DNA from: Novosphingobium pentaromativorans US6-1
GTDB lineage: Bacteria; Pseudomonadota; Alphaproteobacteria; Sphingomonadales; Sphingomonadaceae
Length of the DNA stretch: 64,000 nt
Direction of reading: 5' to 3'
Assembly (NCBI RefSeq): GCF_000767465.1
Contig: NZ_CP009291.1
Coordinates: 1,939,501-2,003,500 of the forward strand
Shown here: positions 1 through 9,018 of the stretch, piece after piece
Numbering within the stretch: position 1 is the stretch's first letter
How the letters are laid out: each line of letters begins with the position of its first letter
Made by a program: the position numbers and the translations under genes
Notes under the pieces: generated by a model
The model's database searches: none
What the model saw: the letters and a program-made list of their open reading frames with translations, nothing else
What the model was told of the DNA's origin: nothing

Positions 1-366
1 CGGCGAGGCCGCGAGACGCTGGCGCTGGGAAGACCCTTCGACATTGGCGGTCCACACGCGCGAAGGCGTCGCCGAAAGCGAAAGGTGGCCGTAAGCCTTG
101 CTCGCTGTGCCGCCGGCCTGCGCCCATTCGGCATTCACCGTTTCGGGCGGCAGGATCACCGAGACCGCGCCAAGCGTCGGGTCGACCTTTGCGCCGCTCT
201 CGATCCGCGAGAGGATCGGCACGCGTTCGCCGACGGTCGGGGTCTTCGGGCCTTCCTTGCTTCCGAACAACTTGCAGCCCGAAAGGCCCATGACCAGGGC
301 CAGGGCCATCATCGGCACGACCTTGCGGGCGTTGGACCGTCGGATATTCGGGGCAGTTGCCTTCAT
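1..366 (-). CDS. bamB: Outer-membrane assembly lipoprotein BamB-like, C-terminus off the window
   Basis: Only the first 122 codons are present; the gene runs off the left edge. The N-terminus carries a lipoprotein signal ending in a lipobox LSGC with Cys31, so the product should be anchored in the outer membrane facing the periplasm. The following 'NAEWAQAGG' stretch is typical of the first blade of BamB PQQ-like beta-propellers, which help the BAM complex insert outer-membrane proteins. The start ATG lies 24 bases after the stop of the YfgM-like gene and has a GAGGA ribosome site just upstream, so the two form an operon, an arrangement seen widely in Proteobacteria. The propeller itself cannot be verified here, so the name rests on the N-terminus and context. 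Confidence 0.78.
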   Translation of the reverse strand, partial: MKATAPNIRRSNARKVVPMMALALVMGLSGCKLFGSKEGPKTPTVGERVPILSRIESGAKVDPTLGAVSVILPPETVNAEWAQAGGTASKAYGHLSLSATPSRVWTANVEGSSQRQRLAASP

Positions 367-389
367 GCGCAGATCCTCAAGAAAATGGG

Positions 390-1214
390 TCATTCGCCGG
401 CCCCCTGGGCGGCATCCTCGTCATTCGCCCCGGCATCCGCGGCGGTCTTTGCGCCGTCCTTGCCGATGGGCTCTCCCTTGTCATCAACAACGTCGTCCAG
501 CGCGTCGACGCCCAGCACCGCCGCCAGTTGGCGGGCGCGGCTGCGCAGTGCTGCGCTGACGCCCTCGTCCTTAGCGATCGCACCGAACAGCGGACCGGCC
601 TGGTCCTTCTTGTCCATCTTCAGGTAGGCCATCCCGACAAGTTCGCCAGCCACGCCGAACCACGGGTTGCCCGGGGCGGCATAGGGCTTGAGGCGATCGA
701 CCACGTCCTGCGGCTTCATCGCATCGAAGTTCGCGCCGACTTCGCGGATCGTGGCGAGGTCGCGCATCGGCTGCGGCGCCTTTTCGTCCCTGGCGACTTC
801 GGCGTAGAGCTTGAGCGCGTCGTCCTTCTTGCCCTGATCGAGGGCGATCCCCGCCAGCATCAGCTTGGCCGCGGAGGCGCTGCCGTCGGAACCTTCACCG
901 GCAAGCGTCTTGAGCTTGGCATCGGCATCGTCGAGCTTGCCCGCCTTCAGGCTGTCCAGCGCCTGCACGAAGGCCTCGGCGTTCCCTTCACGCTGCTGGG
1001 TCTGCTTGTGATCCCAGTAGAGGTAACCACCGAAGGCCGCGAGAGCGATGACGATCAGCGCAATCAGCGGCTTGCCATAGCGGGCAAAGAAGCTTTCGAG
1101 CTGATCCTGGCGCACGGCATCGTCAACCTCGCGCAGGAATACATCCTGCTGCGCGGCGAGTCGCTGTTCGGCCTTGTCGTTGGACGGAGTGTTTTGAGAA
1201 GGAGGCAGAGCCAA
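390..1214 (-). CDS. YfgM-like tetratricopeptide-repeat membrane protein
   Basis: A 274-residue protein with a short cytoplasmic head, one transmembrane helix at about residues 49-67, and a periplasmic helical region up to about residue 225 that resembles TPR repeats (repeated motifs of the A-K-L-x-L-A-x-I-A-L type). The tail is acidic and low in complexity. YfgM of E. coli has the same layout and is an ancillary subunit of the SecYEG translocon that hands substrates to periplasmic chaperones. It sits directly upstream of bamB, as in E. coli. The family assignment is fairly sure; the molecular role in this organism is inferred. Confidence 0.82.
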   Translation of the reverse strand: MALPPSQNTPSNDKAEQRLAAQQDVFLREVDDAVRQDQLESFFARYGKPLIALIVIALAAFGGYLYWDHKQTQQREGNAEAFVQALDSLKAGKLDDADAKLKTLAGEGSDGSASAAKLMLAGIALDQGKKDDALKLYAEVARDEKAPQPMRDLATIREVGANFDAMKPQDVVDRLKPYAAPGNPWFGVAGELVGMAYLKMDKKDQAGPLFGAIAKDEGVSAALRSRARQLAAVLGVDALDDVVDDKGEPIGKDGAKTAADAGANDEDAAQGAGE

Positions 1215-1336
1215 TTTTCGGGCGCTTTCTGCGGAAATCAGGATGGTTGCGGGCTGTTTAGCGAATGGCTGGGGCTTTTCAACGGGGATGATCGCTGCAC
1301 GTCCCGTGGTGAAGCACCGCTGAATGAGCGCGGGAC

Positions 1337-2482
1337 CTAGATCGCGGACATCCGGCCCACCGCCTGTCCATAGACCGTGCGATACAGGGAAATCATTGTA
1401 TTTTCGTCATAATGTGCATTGGCATGGGCGCGGTTGGCAATGCCGATGCGGGTCCGCAACTGCGCGTCGCAGGCCAGTTCGACCAGCGCGCGGGCCAGTT
1501 CCGCCTCGTCGCCGGGCCTGGTGATATGTCCCCGGTTTTCCTCGGAAACCATGGATGCGACATCTCCCACCGCCGGCGAAGCTACCGCAAGGCCCGCCGC
1601 CATCGCCTCGACGACCGATATCGGGAACTGCTCGCTATCGGAGGAAAGCGCGAAGAGATCGAACAGCCCCACCGCGTGCGAGGGATCGGCGACGAAGCCG
1701 GGCAGATGCACCCGATTCCCCACGCCGCTCGCCTCGGCCTGCGCGGCGATGGCACCGCGCTCGGGCCCTTCGCCGAGGATGACCAGCCGCCAGTCCTGCG
1801 GCATCTGCGCAAAGGCGCGCACCAGACGGGGCAGGTTCTTGACCGGGCGCAGCCCGGCCAGCGTGCCGACCCATTTCTCGCCCGGCTGCTTGACGAGGCC
1901 CGGCAGGATGTCCGGGCGCGGCTTGTCGACATAGGCCGCGCAGTTGATGCCGTTGACGATCAGCCTGACCTTGCCGCGCGGCTGCTTCCACGCGTCCAGC
2001 GCGATCGCCTCCAGCCGCTGCGAAGGCACGATCACCGCCGAAGCCCCGGTCAGGGCCACCCGGCGGAACCAGTTGCGCGCGGGCTTGAGCCGATTCGCCT
2101 CGTCCTCGTTGAAGCCGTCCTCGTGATGGACCAGCGGCGGCAGGCCGAGAGATCGCCTGAACAGGGCATGGGCCAGCACCGCGTCCATCGCCCCCCAGTT
2201 GTAGGTCAGGACGAGGTCGTGATCCCTGAGCGCCCGGGCAATGCCGAGGAGCCGACGCGGCAGGGGCCTGCCCTGAAGACTGGGAAAGTCTTCCGGATAA
2301 GTCACCGAAAGCGAGGGATCGACGGCAATGGCCGCGCCATAGGCACCCGGCTGGGCCGAGACGACCGTGTGCAGGACCTTCGGCCCGAAGGCATTCATCA
2401 GGCGCGCCGCGCGCAGTTCCTTGCCACCGGCGGAAAAGCTCGAATGGAGATGAAGCACCCGCAAGGGCCGCGAATCCAGCAT
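1337..2482 (-). CDS. Glycosyltransferase family 4 protein
   Basis: A 381-residue GT-B fold glycosyltransferase. The N-terminal domain opens with 'RVLHLHSSFSAGGKE', a glycine-rich acceptor-side loop typical of GT4 enzymes. The C-terminal domain has 'GTLAGLRPVKNLPRL' and the donor-binding segment 'SSDSEQFPISVVEAMAAG', which contains the E-x7-E type motif of retaining GT4 enzymes. It would transfer a sugar from a nucleotide donor to a lipid or glycan acceptor at the cytoplasmic face of the inner membrane. It lies 15 bases after the hydrolase gene and is probably cotranscribed with it. No polysaccharide cluster surrounds it, so donor and acceptor are unknown. Confidence 0.85.
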   Translation of the reverse strand: MLDSRPLRVLHLHSSFSAGGKELRAARLMNAFGPKVLHTVVSAQPGAYGAAIAVDPSLSVTYPEDFPSLQGRPLPRRLLGIARALRDHDLVLTYNWGAMDAVLAHALFRRSLGLPPLVHHEDGFNEDEANRLKPARNWFRRVALTGASAVIVPSQRLEAIALDAWKQPRGKVRLIVNGINCAAYVDKPRPDILPGLVKQPGEKWVGTLAGLRPVKNLPRLVRAFAQMPQDWRLVILGEGPERGAIAAQAEASGVGNRVHLPGFVADPSHAVGLFDLFALSSDSEQFPISVVEAMAAGLAVASPAVGDVASMVSEENRGHITRPGDEAELARALVELACDAQLRTRIGIANRAHANAHYDENTMISLYRTVYGQAVGRMSAI

Positions 2483-2497
2483 GTGCCCCCCGCGCCC

Positions 2498-3370
2498 TCA
2501 ATCGGCCCTGTCGAGCAGGCGATCGATCGCAGCCACCGCTTCGGGTTCGTCCAGCGTCGGCGCATGGCCGACATCTGAAAGCGTGACCGCCTCCGCTTCG
2601 GGCACCCGCACCAGCATTTCCTTCAGCGTCTGCGCGCTGAACAGGTCCGACAGGGCGCCGCGCACGACCAGCAGCGGTCTTCCCGCCAGCGCTTCCCAGG
2701 CGGGCCACAGCTCCGGCTGGTTTTCGACGTCCATAGTCGCCAGCGGTTCGGCGATCTTCATGTCGTAGTCGAAGACGATGCGCCCGTTGCTGCCCAGCGT
2801 CATCAGCCGCTTCGCCCGGCCGATCCAGAAATCGAGCGGCTGGCCGGGATGGGCATCGCCCTGCGTACCCTCGATCGCGCGGGCGGCATGTACCCAGGTG
2901 GCGAAATTGCGCCCCTGCCCGACATAATCGAGAATGCGCCGCAGACCGTCCGGCTCCAGCACCGGGCCAACATCGTTGAGCACGGCCGCGGCGATTCGAT
3001 CGGGGATGGAGAGCGCCAGGCCCATGGTCATCATGCCGCCCAGCGAAGTGCCCACGGCCACGAACCGGTCGATACCTTCCTGTTCCAGCAGCACGAGCAG
3101 GTCCTCGCCGTACTGGACCGGATTGTAGCTGGCCGAATCCTTTGCATATTCGCTATCGCCGCGCCCGCGCATCTCCGGGCACAGCACACGCCGGGAGCGC
3201 GCCATGTGCGGCGCCAGCAACTCGAAATCGCGCGCATTGCGGGTCAGGCCGGGCAGACACACGACCGGCAGCCGCGGTGGACCTTCCGGTGCATCCGGCC
3301 CCGCGTAATCCCGAAAATGCAATTTGACCCCGTCGCGGCTCGTCCAGAACCGATCCTCGTAATCCGACAT
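2498..3370 (-). CDS. Alpha/beta-hydrolase fold protein
   Basis: A 290-residue hydrolase without a signal peptide. The nucleophile elbow 'VGTSLGGMM' places the catalytic serine at about residue 109, and 'VGHAPTLDEPEA' near the C-terminus supplies the histidine at about 269. An oxyanion-hole segment 'LPGLTRNARDFE' follows the first core strands. This is the usual layout of small esterases and lactonases. The substrate cannot be told from the sequence. It is the first gene of a two-gene minus-strand unit with the glycosyltransferase and diverges from selO, with 66 bases between the two starts. Confidence 0.85.
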   Translation of the reverse strand: MSDYEDRFWTSRDGVKLHFRDYAGPDAPEGPPRLPVVCLPGLTRNARDFELLAPHMARSRRVLCPEMRGRGDSEYAKDSASYNPVQYGEDLLVLLEQEGIDRFVAVGTSLGGMMTMGLALSIPDRIAAAVLNDVGPVLEPDGLRRILDYVGQGRNFATWVHAARAIEGTQGDAHPGQPLDFWIGRAKRLMTLGSNGRIVFDYDMKIAEPLATMDVENQPELWPAWEALAGRPLLVVRGALSDLFSAQTLKEMLVRVPEAEAVTLSDVGHAPTLDEPEAVAAIDRLLDRAD

Positions 3371-3436
3371 GCCTTAGTGGGGTCCTCCAAGCCTGCGCGC
3401 CTTGAACGACGCGCGTCATGCGCCCACTATCGCCTG

Positions 3437-4843
3437 ATGCAGACAGAACCGCAAGCAAGTGCCTATAAACCCGAGCCCCGGATCGGGAAGATATCCTCAT
3501 GGCTGGGCGACGAAGTGGACGCCGCCTCCTTCCCGCGGCACGAGCTGCGCTTCCGCAACGACCGCTGGGCCGCCGCCATCGGCCTTGCCGATCTCGACAA
3601 TGCACAGTGGATCGAACATTTCGGACGCTTCGCGCCGCTGGCCAACAACCTCCCCCGGCCGCTGGCGCTGCGCTATCACGGCCACCAGTTTCGCCATTAC
3701 AACCCCGACATCGGTGACGGACGCGGATTCCTATTCGCCCAGATGCGCGACGGCGAGGGGCGACTGCTCGACCTCGGCACCAAGGGCTCGGGCCAGACCC
3801 CGTACAGCCGCGACGGCGACGGCCGCCTGACGCTGAAAGGCGCGATGCGCGAGATCCTCGCCACCGAAATGCTCGAGGCGCTGGGCGTCTATACCTCCAA
3901 GACCTTCTCGGTGATCGAGACCGGCGAATCGCTGTGGCGCGGCGACGAGCCTTCGCCCACCCGCTCGGCCGTGCTGCTGCGCCTCAGCCACGGCCATATC
4001 CGCATCGGCACCTTCCAGCGCCTGCTCGCCTTCGAGGAGCGCGAGCACATGGAAGCGCTGGTCGCCTATTGCCTCGAGACATACCCCGGCAGCAATCCGC
4101 CCGAAGATGCGCCCGGGCGCGACGAGCCCGCGGTTATCCTGATGCACCAGGTGGTCGAACGGCTGGCCGACACCGCCGCTGCATGGATGGTCGCAGGCTT
4201 CGTCCACGGCGTGCTCAACACCGACAACATGAACATTTCGGGCGAGAGCTTCGACTACGGCCCGTGGCGCTGGCTGCCGCAGTGGAACCCGCGCTTTACC
4301 GCCGCCTACTTCGACCAGGGCGGGCTCTACGCCTTCGGCCGCCAGCCCGAGGCGGTGCTGTGGAACTGCGGCCAGCTGGCCGTGGCGCTGCGGATGCTGG
4401 CGGAAACCGAACCGCTGGTTGCCGCGCTCAATCGCTTCGCGCCGCTCTACCAGGAAGCGATGGCCCGCCGTTTCGCCTGGCGCCTGGGCGTCGAACCGCA
4501 AGGGCTGGAAGCGGATACCCGACTAATCCAGGCCGCCGAGAACCGCATGGTCGAAACCGGCCTGCCGCCCGAACAGCTGTTCTACGACCATCGCGGCGGC
4601 CGCGCCGCGGACGACAGCGACTTCGGCCGGATCCTCTCGGGATATACGCCGGCTGCGGGCACCGACGATCCGTTCTGGGCCCGCGGGACGCCGCCCAGCA
4701 CACTGATCGACGAAGTCGAGCGCATCTGGTCGCACATCGACAGGGACGACGACTGGGGCCCGCTTCACGCCAGAATAGAAGAAATCCGGGAGTTGGGCCG
4801 CCAGCTCGGCACGCCTCCGATTCCCGCCGGACACGATGATTAA
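3437..4843 (+). CDS. selO: Protein adenylyltransferase SelO (YdiU family)
   Basis: The product has 468 residues, close to the 478 of E. coli SelO. SelO is a pseudokinase-fold enzyme that flips ATP and transfers AMP to Ser, Thr or Tyr of target proteins, several of them redox enzymes. Visible landmarks are 'GTKGSGQTPYSR' (residues 114-125, nucleotide loop), 'LTLKGAMREIL' after it, and 'HGVLNTDN' with D263 and N264, then 'DYGP' with D273. These match the catalytic base and metal ligands described for the Pseudomonas enzyme. The ATG at 3437 was chosen because homology begins soon after it; the open frame extends further upstream without support. Confidence 0.93.
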   Translation: MQTEPQASAYKPEPRIGKISSWLGDEVDAASFPRHELRFRNDRWAAAIGLADLDNAQWIEHFGRFAPLANNLPRPLALRYHGHQFRHYNPDIGDGRGFLFAQMRDGEGRLLDLGTKGSGQTPYSRDGDGRLTLKGAMREILATEMLEALGVYTSKTFSVIETGESLWRGDEPSPTRSAVLLRLSHGHIRIGTFQRLLAFEEREHMEALVAYCLETYPGSNPPEDAPGRDEPAVILMHQVVERLADTAAAWMVAGFVHGVLNTDNMNISGESFDYGPWRWLPQWNPRFTAAYFDQGGLYAFGRQPEAVLWNCGQLAVALRMLAETEPLVAALNRFAPLYQEAMARRFAWRLGVEPQGLEADTRLIQAAENRMVETGLPPEQLFYDHRGGRAADDSDFGRILSGYTPAAGTDDPFWARGTPPSTLIDEVERIWSHIDRDDDWGPLHARIEEIRELGRQLGTPPIPAGHDD

Positions 4844-4930
4844 CAACCCCTCGTTAGCACCCCGGTAGGAAAGCGAGTGTAAGGTGCAGCGGAACTTCGA
4901 TTTATCTTGGATAACGGATCTATTGTCGTA

Positions 4931-6400
4931 ATGACCGCGCAAGCGACACAAGAAGCTGCACTTTCAAGTGAGCGGAGACCGGGTACCGACGTGAGCAAGG
5001 CGGACATCATCTCCTTCGAGCCGGCTACCGGGGCCGAGATCTGGCGCGGCAAGCCCTGCGAGATCGACGAAGTCGTCACCCGCGCCCGGCAGGCATGGCC
5101 CGGCTGGGCCGCGCAGCCGCTGGCCAACCGCATGGAACTGGTCCGCCGCTTCGCCAACGAGGTGCGCAAGGAAGCCGATACGCTGGCGCGCACCATCGCC
5201 CGCGAAGTCGGCAAGCCCCTGTGGGAAGCCAACGCCGAAGTCGAGAGCGTGATCAACAAGGTCGAAGTCTCGATCCGCTCCTATGCCGAACGCACTTCGC
5301 AGCGCAAACTGGACAGTGCGTTGCAGGGGACGATGGCGGTACGCCACAAGCCGCATGGCGTGCTTGTCGTGCTCGGCCCCTACAACTACCCGGCCCACCT
5401 GCCGGGCGCCCACATCGTCCCGGCGCTGATCGCGGGCAACGTCGTTATCTTCAAGCCGAGCGAGAAGGCCCCGGCCTCGGGCGAGATCCTGATCCGCTGC
5501 TTCCACCGCGCCGGCATGTCCTCTTCGGTCGTGCAGCTTGCCGTGGGCGGCCCGGAAGAAGGCCAGGCCTTCGTTGCGCATGAAGGGGTCGACGGCATCC
5601 TGTTCACCGGCTCGGCCAACACCGGCCTTGCCATCAACCGCAGGCTCGCCACCCGGCCCGACAAGGTCGTGGCGCTGGAAATGGGCGGCAACAACCCGAT
5701 CGTGGTCTGGGATACGCCCAAGCTGACCGACGCCGCCGCGATCGTCGTGCAATCCGCCTTCGCCACCGCCGGACAGCGCTGCACCGCGGCGCGGCGCCTG
5801 ATCGTGCGCGATACGATCTATGATGCGCTGATGGCCGAAGTGAAGGCCCTCGCCGACCGCCTGATCGTCGGTGCACCGTTCGACGATCCGGCCCCCTTCA
5901 TGGGCCCGGTGATCGACAATGCCGCGGCCGACGGCCTGACCGAGAGTTTCCTCTACCTGCTGAGCAACGGCGGACGGGCGATCAAGCACCTCGTGCGCCC
6001 GGACGAAACCCTGCCCTTCCTGAGCCCGGCGATCATCGACACGACGGCGATGGCCGACCGCCCCGACGTCGAACTGTTCGGCCCGATCCTCCAGGTCATC
6101 AAGGTGAGCGATTTCGACGGCGCGATTGCCGAGGCGAACAGGACCCGCTTCGGCCTTGCCGCATCGCTGGTGGGCGGCACGCCGCAGGAATACAACCGCT
6201 TCTGGGCCAACGTGCGCGCTGGTATCGTCAACTGGAACCGCCCGACCACGGGCCCGTCCCACGCCGCGCCGATGGGCGGCATCGGCCTGTCCGGCAACCA
6301 TCGCCCGAGCGGCTACTACGCGGCCGACTACTGCGCCTATCCGGTCGCCTCGGGCGAAATGGAACAACCGCGCGCGATGATCGGCGTCGGACTGAAGTAA
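4931..6400 (+). CDS. Aldehyde dehydrogenase, AstD-like (succinylglutamate-semialdehyde dehydrogenase)
   Basis: An NAD(P)-dependent aldehyde dehydrogenase of about 489 residues. The catalytic cysteine is in 'FATAGQRCTAARR' (Cys284 from the ATG), with the glutamate in 'ALEMGGNNP' and the glycine turn 'FTGSANTG'. The 'AGQRCT' cysteine context and 'GPYNYPAHLPGAHI' are features of AstD, which oxidises succinylglutamate semialdehyde in arginine degradation. No other ast gene is nearby, so the physiological substrate is uncertain. Starts: TTG 4907, ATG 4931 and GTG 4991 are all in frame. The GTG has a GGAG 13 bases upstream, and family similarity begins just after it, so the shorter 469-residue form is possible. 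Confidence 0.85.
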   Translation: MTAQATQEAALSSERRPGTDVSKADIISFEPATGAEIWRGKPCEIDEVVTRARQAWPGWAAQPLANRMELVRRFANEVRKEADTLARTIAREVGKPLWEANAEVESVINKVEVSIRSYAERTSQRKLDSALQGTMAVRHKPHGVLVVLGPYNYPAHLPGAHIVPALIAGNVVIFKPSEKAPASGEILIRCFHRAGMSSSVVQLAVGGPEEGQAFVAHEGVDGILFTGSANTGLAINRRLATRPDKVVALEMGGNNPIVVWDTPKLTDAAAIVVQSAFATAGQRCTAARRLIVRDTIYDALMAEVKALADRLIVGAPFDDPAPFMGPVIDNAAADGLTESFLYLLSNGGRAIKHLVRPDETLPFLSPAIIDTTAMADRPDVELFGPILQVIKVSDFDGAIAEANRTRFGLAASLVGGTPQEYNRFWANVRAGIVNWNRPTTGPSHAAPMGGIGLSGNHRPSGYYAADYCAYPVASGEMEQPRAMIGVGLK

Positions 6401-6424
6401 AGGCGGAGCCCTCGCCCCTGGCGC

Positions 6425-7138
6425 TTACTTCCCGCTGGTAACGAGATCGACCTCGGTCACGCCCGAGCCCAACTTGCGGGCATAGACGACATAGGCCTTG
6501 CCGCCCTTGCGCCCGCCGACGACGTGATCGTCGCCGTCGAGACGGTATTGCGCGCCGTAGCCGGCCTTGTTGGCCATCGTGTAGTAGAAGCTCACCACAT
6601 CCTCGGGCGATACCGGCGTCGCGTAGTTGACCACGCGCAAGGCGCAGCCGTCGCTGTCGGTGCCGGCCGCTTCCTGCACCGCGCCGCGCGGATAGACCGG
6701 GATCTCGGCAGGGAGGCGGGCCGCCCAGGTGTTCGAGTACTGCACCTTGGCCGCGCAATCGGTGTGCGCGGTCCTGGCAGCGGCGGCCACTTGAGCCGCG
6801 GTTGCCGCGGTTTCGGTGAGCGCTGCGGCGCTGCCCTTGGTCGGCTGCGGAATGTCGGTCAGCTTGCCGCCGGCGACGTCCGCCGCATCGGCCTTGGCTG
6901 CCGCGATCGCTTCGGGCGAGCGTTCTGCAGGCGGAAGCGTGATCTGGCCGCCGTTCGCGCCCAGCGCCGCGCCATCCTGCCCGGTCATCTCCGGATCGAC
7001 CATGATCTGGTCGCCCAGCGCGCCGCTCATGGCCGGATCGGTTTCGGCGCCCTCGGGCTGCTTCTTGTCCGAATTGCAACCGGCAAGCAGCAGCGAACCT
7101 GCAAGGCCCAACACCATGAAACGGGCGGAGTTCTTCAT
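6425..7138 (-). CDS. Hypothetical lipoprotein
   Basis: A 237-residue protein with a clear lipoprotein signal, 'LAGSLLLAGC', giving lipidated Cys21. After a charged linker, residues 40-110 are rich in Ala, Thr and Pro and probably disordered. The C-terminal 120 residues look folded, with 'VVNYATPVSPEDVVSFYYT' and a terminal strand-rich segment. The start has a strong AAGGAAGG ribosome site and excludes a longer open frame. I do not recognise a characterised family. It is convergent with the aldehyde dehydrogenase, with 24 bases between the stops. An envelope location is likely; the function is unknown. Confidence 0.75.
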   Translation of the reverse strand: MKNSARFMVLGLAGSLLLAGCNSDKKQPEGAETDPAMSGALGDQIMVDPEMTGQDGAALGANGGQITLPPAERSPEAIAAAKADAADVAGGKLTDIPQPTKGSAAALTETAATAAQVAAAARTAHTDCAAKVQYSNTWAARLPAEIPVYPRGAVQEAAGTDSDGCALRVVNYATPVSPEDVVSFYYTMANKAGYGAQYRLDGDDHVVGGRKGGKAYVVYARKLGSGVTEVDLVTSGK

Positions 7139-7320
7139 CTTCTTGTTCCTTCCTTGCCGCAAGCGGACAGGATGCCAGCGCCCGGGCATCGCGCCAAGTC
7201 GCCGTCTTTGGCCGTTCAATACGGTGAAAAGGAAGGAAAAACGAGGCTTGGGCCCCGCCAATCGCGGCGGCGTCCCATTCCGGGAAGGGTCGCTGGCCAA
7301 GTGTTTAGGACGCAAACTTC

Positions 7321-7353
7321 GAGGGCGCCCGCGGACAAGCCGCAGGCGCCCTC
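7321..7353. terminator. Long GC-rich hairpin, possible terminator of the glycine-zipper gene
   Basis: An inverted repeat with arms 7321-7334 and 7340-7353, interrupted by one unpaired base on each side and closed by a 5-base loop. It lies about 90 bases beyond the stop of the gene at 7445-7882. Neither side has a good T-run, so it may act as a transcript-end stabiliser and not as an intrinsic terminator. Confidence 0.4.
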
Positions 7354-7444
7354 CCGCCCGGCAGAACGTGAAGCACAAGACCGGACGGTTCCCCCGCGCG
7401 TCGCCGTCCGCGCGGGGTGTCTCAATCGGCAGGGGGCGGCGCTA

Positions 7445-7882
7445 TCAGCGGCAGCGGTTGCCGCCACGGTCGACTTCCCGGCCGATCAGGGCGCCCACGA
7501 CGCCGCCGATCAGGGTGCCGGCGGTGCGGTCGTAACCGCCGTCGACTTCCCGGCCGAGCAGCGCGCCTGCCGCGCCGCCGATCAGCAGGCCGGTGGTGCC
7601 GTTCTGCTTGCGGCAGTAGTAGCGGCCATTGTCGCCGCGCCACACGCGGGTGTTGCGATAGACCGGCTCGCCGTAGTTGCGATAGCTGCGGTAGTCGCCG
7701 CGGTAGCCGCGACGATAATCCTCGCGCGAGTAGCGGCGGCTGTGCTCGTAAGTCTGCTCACCGGGCGCGCGGAAGTCCGAGGCCGAACTCGGCGCATAGC
7801 TGGGCGCGGCCATGGCCGGGACAGCGGTGGCGAGGCTGGCGGTCGCGGCAGCGAGGGCGGTTGCCTTGATGAATGCGTTCAT
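7445..7882 (-). CDS. Glycine-zipper 2TM-domain surface protein
   Basis: A 145-residue protein with a Sec signal peptide (cleavage likely after 'AVPAMA', residues 19-24). The middle is rich in Tyr, Arg and Ser. The C-terminus holds two glycine-zipper helices, 'GLLIGGAAGALLGREVDGG' and 'TLIGGVVGALIGREVDRGG', which are near-repeats of each other. Such pairs occur in the 17-kDa surface antigen and in OsmB-like outer-membrane proteins, where they pack as a transmembrane helical hairpin. The start was set by a GGAG ribosome site at the proper spacing. Function is unknown; a role in envelope stability is inferred from the family. Confidence 0.8.
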   Translation of the reverse strand: MNAFIKATALAAATASLATAVPAMAAPSYAPSSASDFRAPGEQTYEHSRRYSREDYRRGYRGDYRSYRNYGEPVYRNTRVWRGDNGRYYCRKQNGTTGLLIGGAAGALLGREVDGGYDRTAGTLIGGVVGALIGREVDRGGNRCR

Positions 7883-8091
7883 GTCGTTTCTCCTGCGATG
7901 GCGGAGGGGCCGTGTTGGGAGGCGCGATCCGCGGTACGCATTCATCTTTAGAGTATTGAACCTGAACGGGCTGCAACACGGCTGTCAGATTTGGTAATAT
8001 CGACGAGCCGAGGTCCTGGCCGCGACGAACCGCTTGCTGCGCGCATTTCCGGCATTTATGCAGCGCTGCCCCCCAACCGAGTTCCCCCGCG

Positions 8092-8991
8092 ATGACCGTT
8101 TCCACTGTTCCGCCCGCGCCCCGTACCGGCGGCTTGCCCCAGGCGTTCGCCGCTTATGGCATCTGGTGCCTCTTCCCGCTGTACTTCGCGCTGCTCAAGG
8201 CGGTGTCCCCCTTCGAGGTGGTCGCCTGGCGCCTGCTGTTCACCCTGCCCTTCTGCGTGGTGGTGACGGTGCTGCTGCGCCAGGGCAAGCAGCTTCACGA
8301 TGCACTGAGGCAACCCCGGATCCTCGGCGCGCTGACCGTGAGCGGGCTGCTGATCGGGACCAACTGGCTGGTTTACGTCATATCCGTACTCCACGGCCAT
8401 GTGCTCGCCGCCAGCCTTGGATACTATATCAACCCGCTGCTCAACGTGCTGGCCGGAACGCTGTTCCTGCGCGAGAAGCTGTCACGCCTGCAGTGGGTGG
8501 CGGTGATCCTGGCTACCTGCGGCGTCGCCATCCTCTCGCTGGGGGCGCTGGATACCTTGTGGATCAGCCTCGTGCTGGCCATGAGCTTCTGCGGCTATGG
8601 CCTGACCCGCAAGCTGGCCCCGGTGGACGCCCTGCCCGGCCTGACCATCGAGACGCTGGTGCTGCTGCCGCCCGCGCTCGGCCTGTTGGCATGGCAGGCG
8701 TTGACGCCCGAGGGGCTGGCCATGGGCACGTCGCTCAAGCTCAACCTGCTGCTGCCACTGGCGGGAATCCTGACCGGCACACCGCTGCTGCTGTTCGCCT
8801 CGGCGGCGCGGCGGCTGGATTTCTCGACGCTCGGCTTCATCCAGTTCGTGACGCCGACCGGCCTGTTCCTGATCGGCCTGTTCGTTTTCCACGAACCGCT
8901 CAAGCCCGTGCAGATGGCCTGCTTCGTGCTGATCTGGGCCGCCATCGCGGCGTTCTGCTGGGACCTGCTGTCGAAGCGCGCGCCGGCCTGA
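8092..8991 (+). CDS. rarD: RarD-type EamA-family transporter
   Basis: A 299-residue membrane protein with about ten transmembrane helices in two EamA repeats. The opening 'GIWCLFPLYFALLKAVSPFE' region and 'YYINPLLNVLAGTLFLREKL' are typical of RarD, a member of the drug/metabolite transporter superfamily named after a chloramphenicol-resistance phenotype. The natural substrate is unknown. It stands alone on the plus strand and converges with the dihydroorotase gene, with 27 bases between the stops. Confidence 0.9.
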   Translation: MTVSTVPPAPRTGGLPQAFAAYGIWCLFPLYFALLKAVSPFEVVAWRLLFTLPFCVVVTVLLRQGKQLHDALRQPRILGALTVSGLLIGTNWLVYVISVLHGHVLAASLGYYINPLLNVLAGTLFLREKLSRLQWVAVILATCGVAILSLGALDTLWISLVLAMSFCGYGLTRKLAPVDALPGLTIETLVLLPPALGLLAWQALTPEGLAMGTSLKLNLLLPLAGILTGTPLLLFASAARRLDFSTLGFIQFVTPTGLFLIGLFVFHEPLKPVQMACFVLIWAAIAAFCWDLLSKRAPA

Positions 8992-9018
8992 CCGCCGCCG
9001 CGCGCTTTCACCGATCGA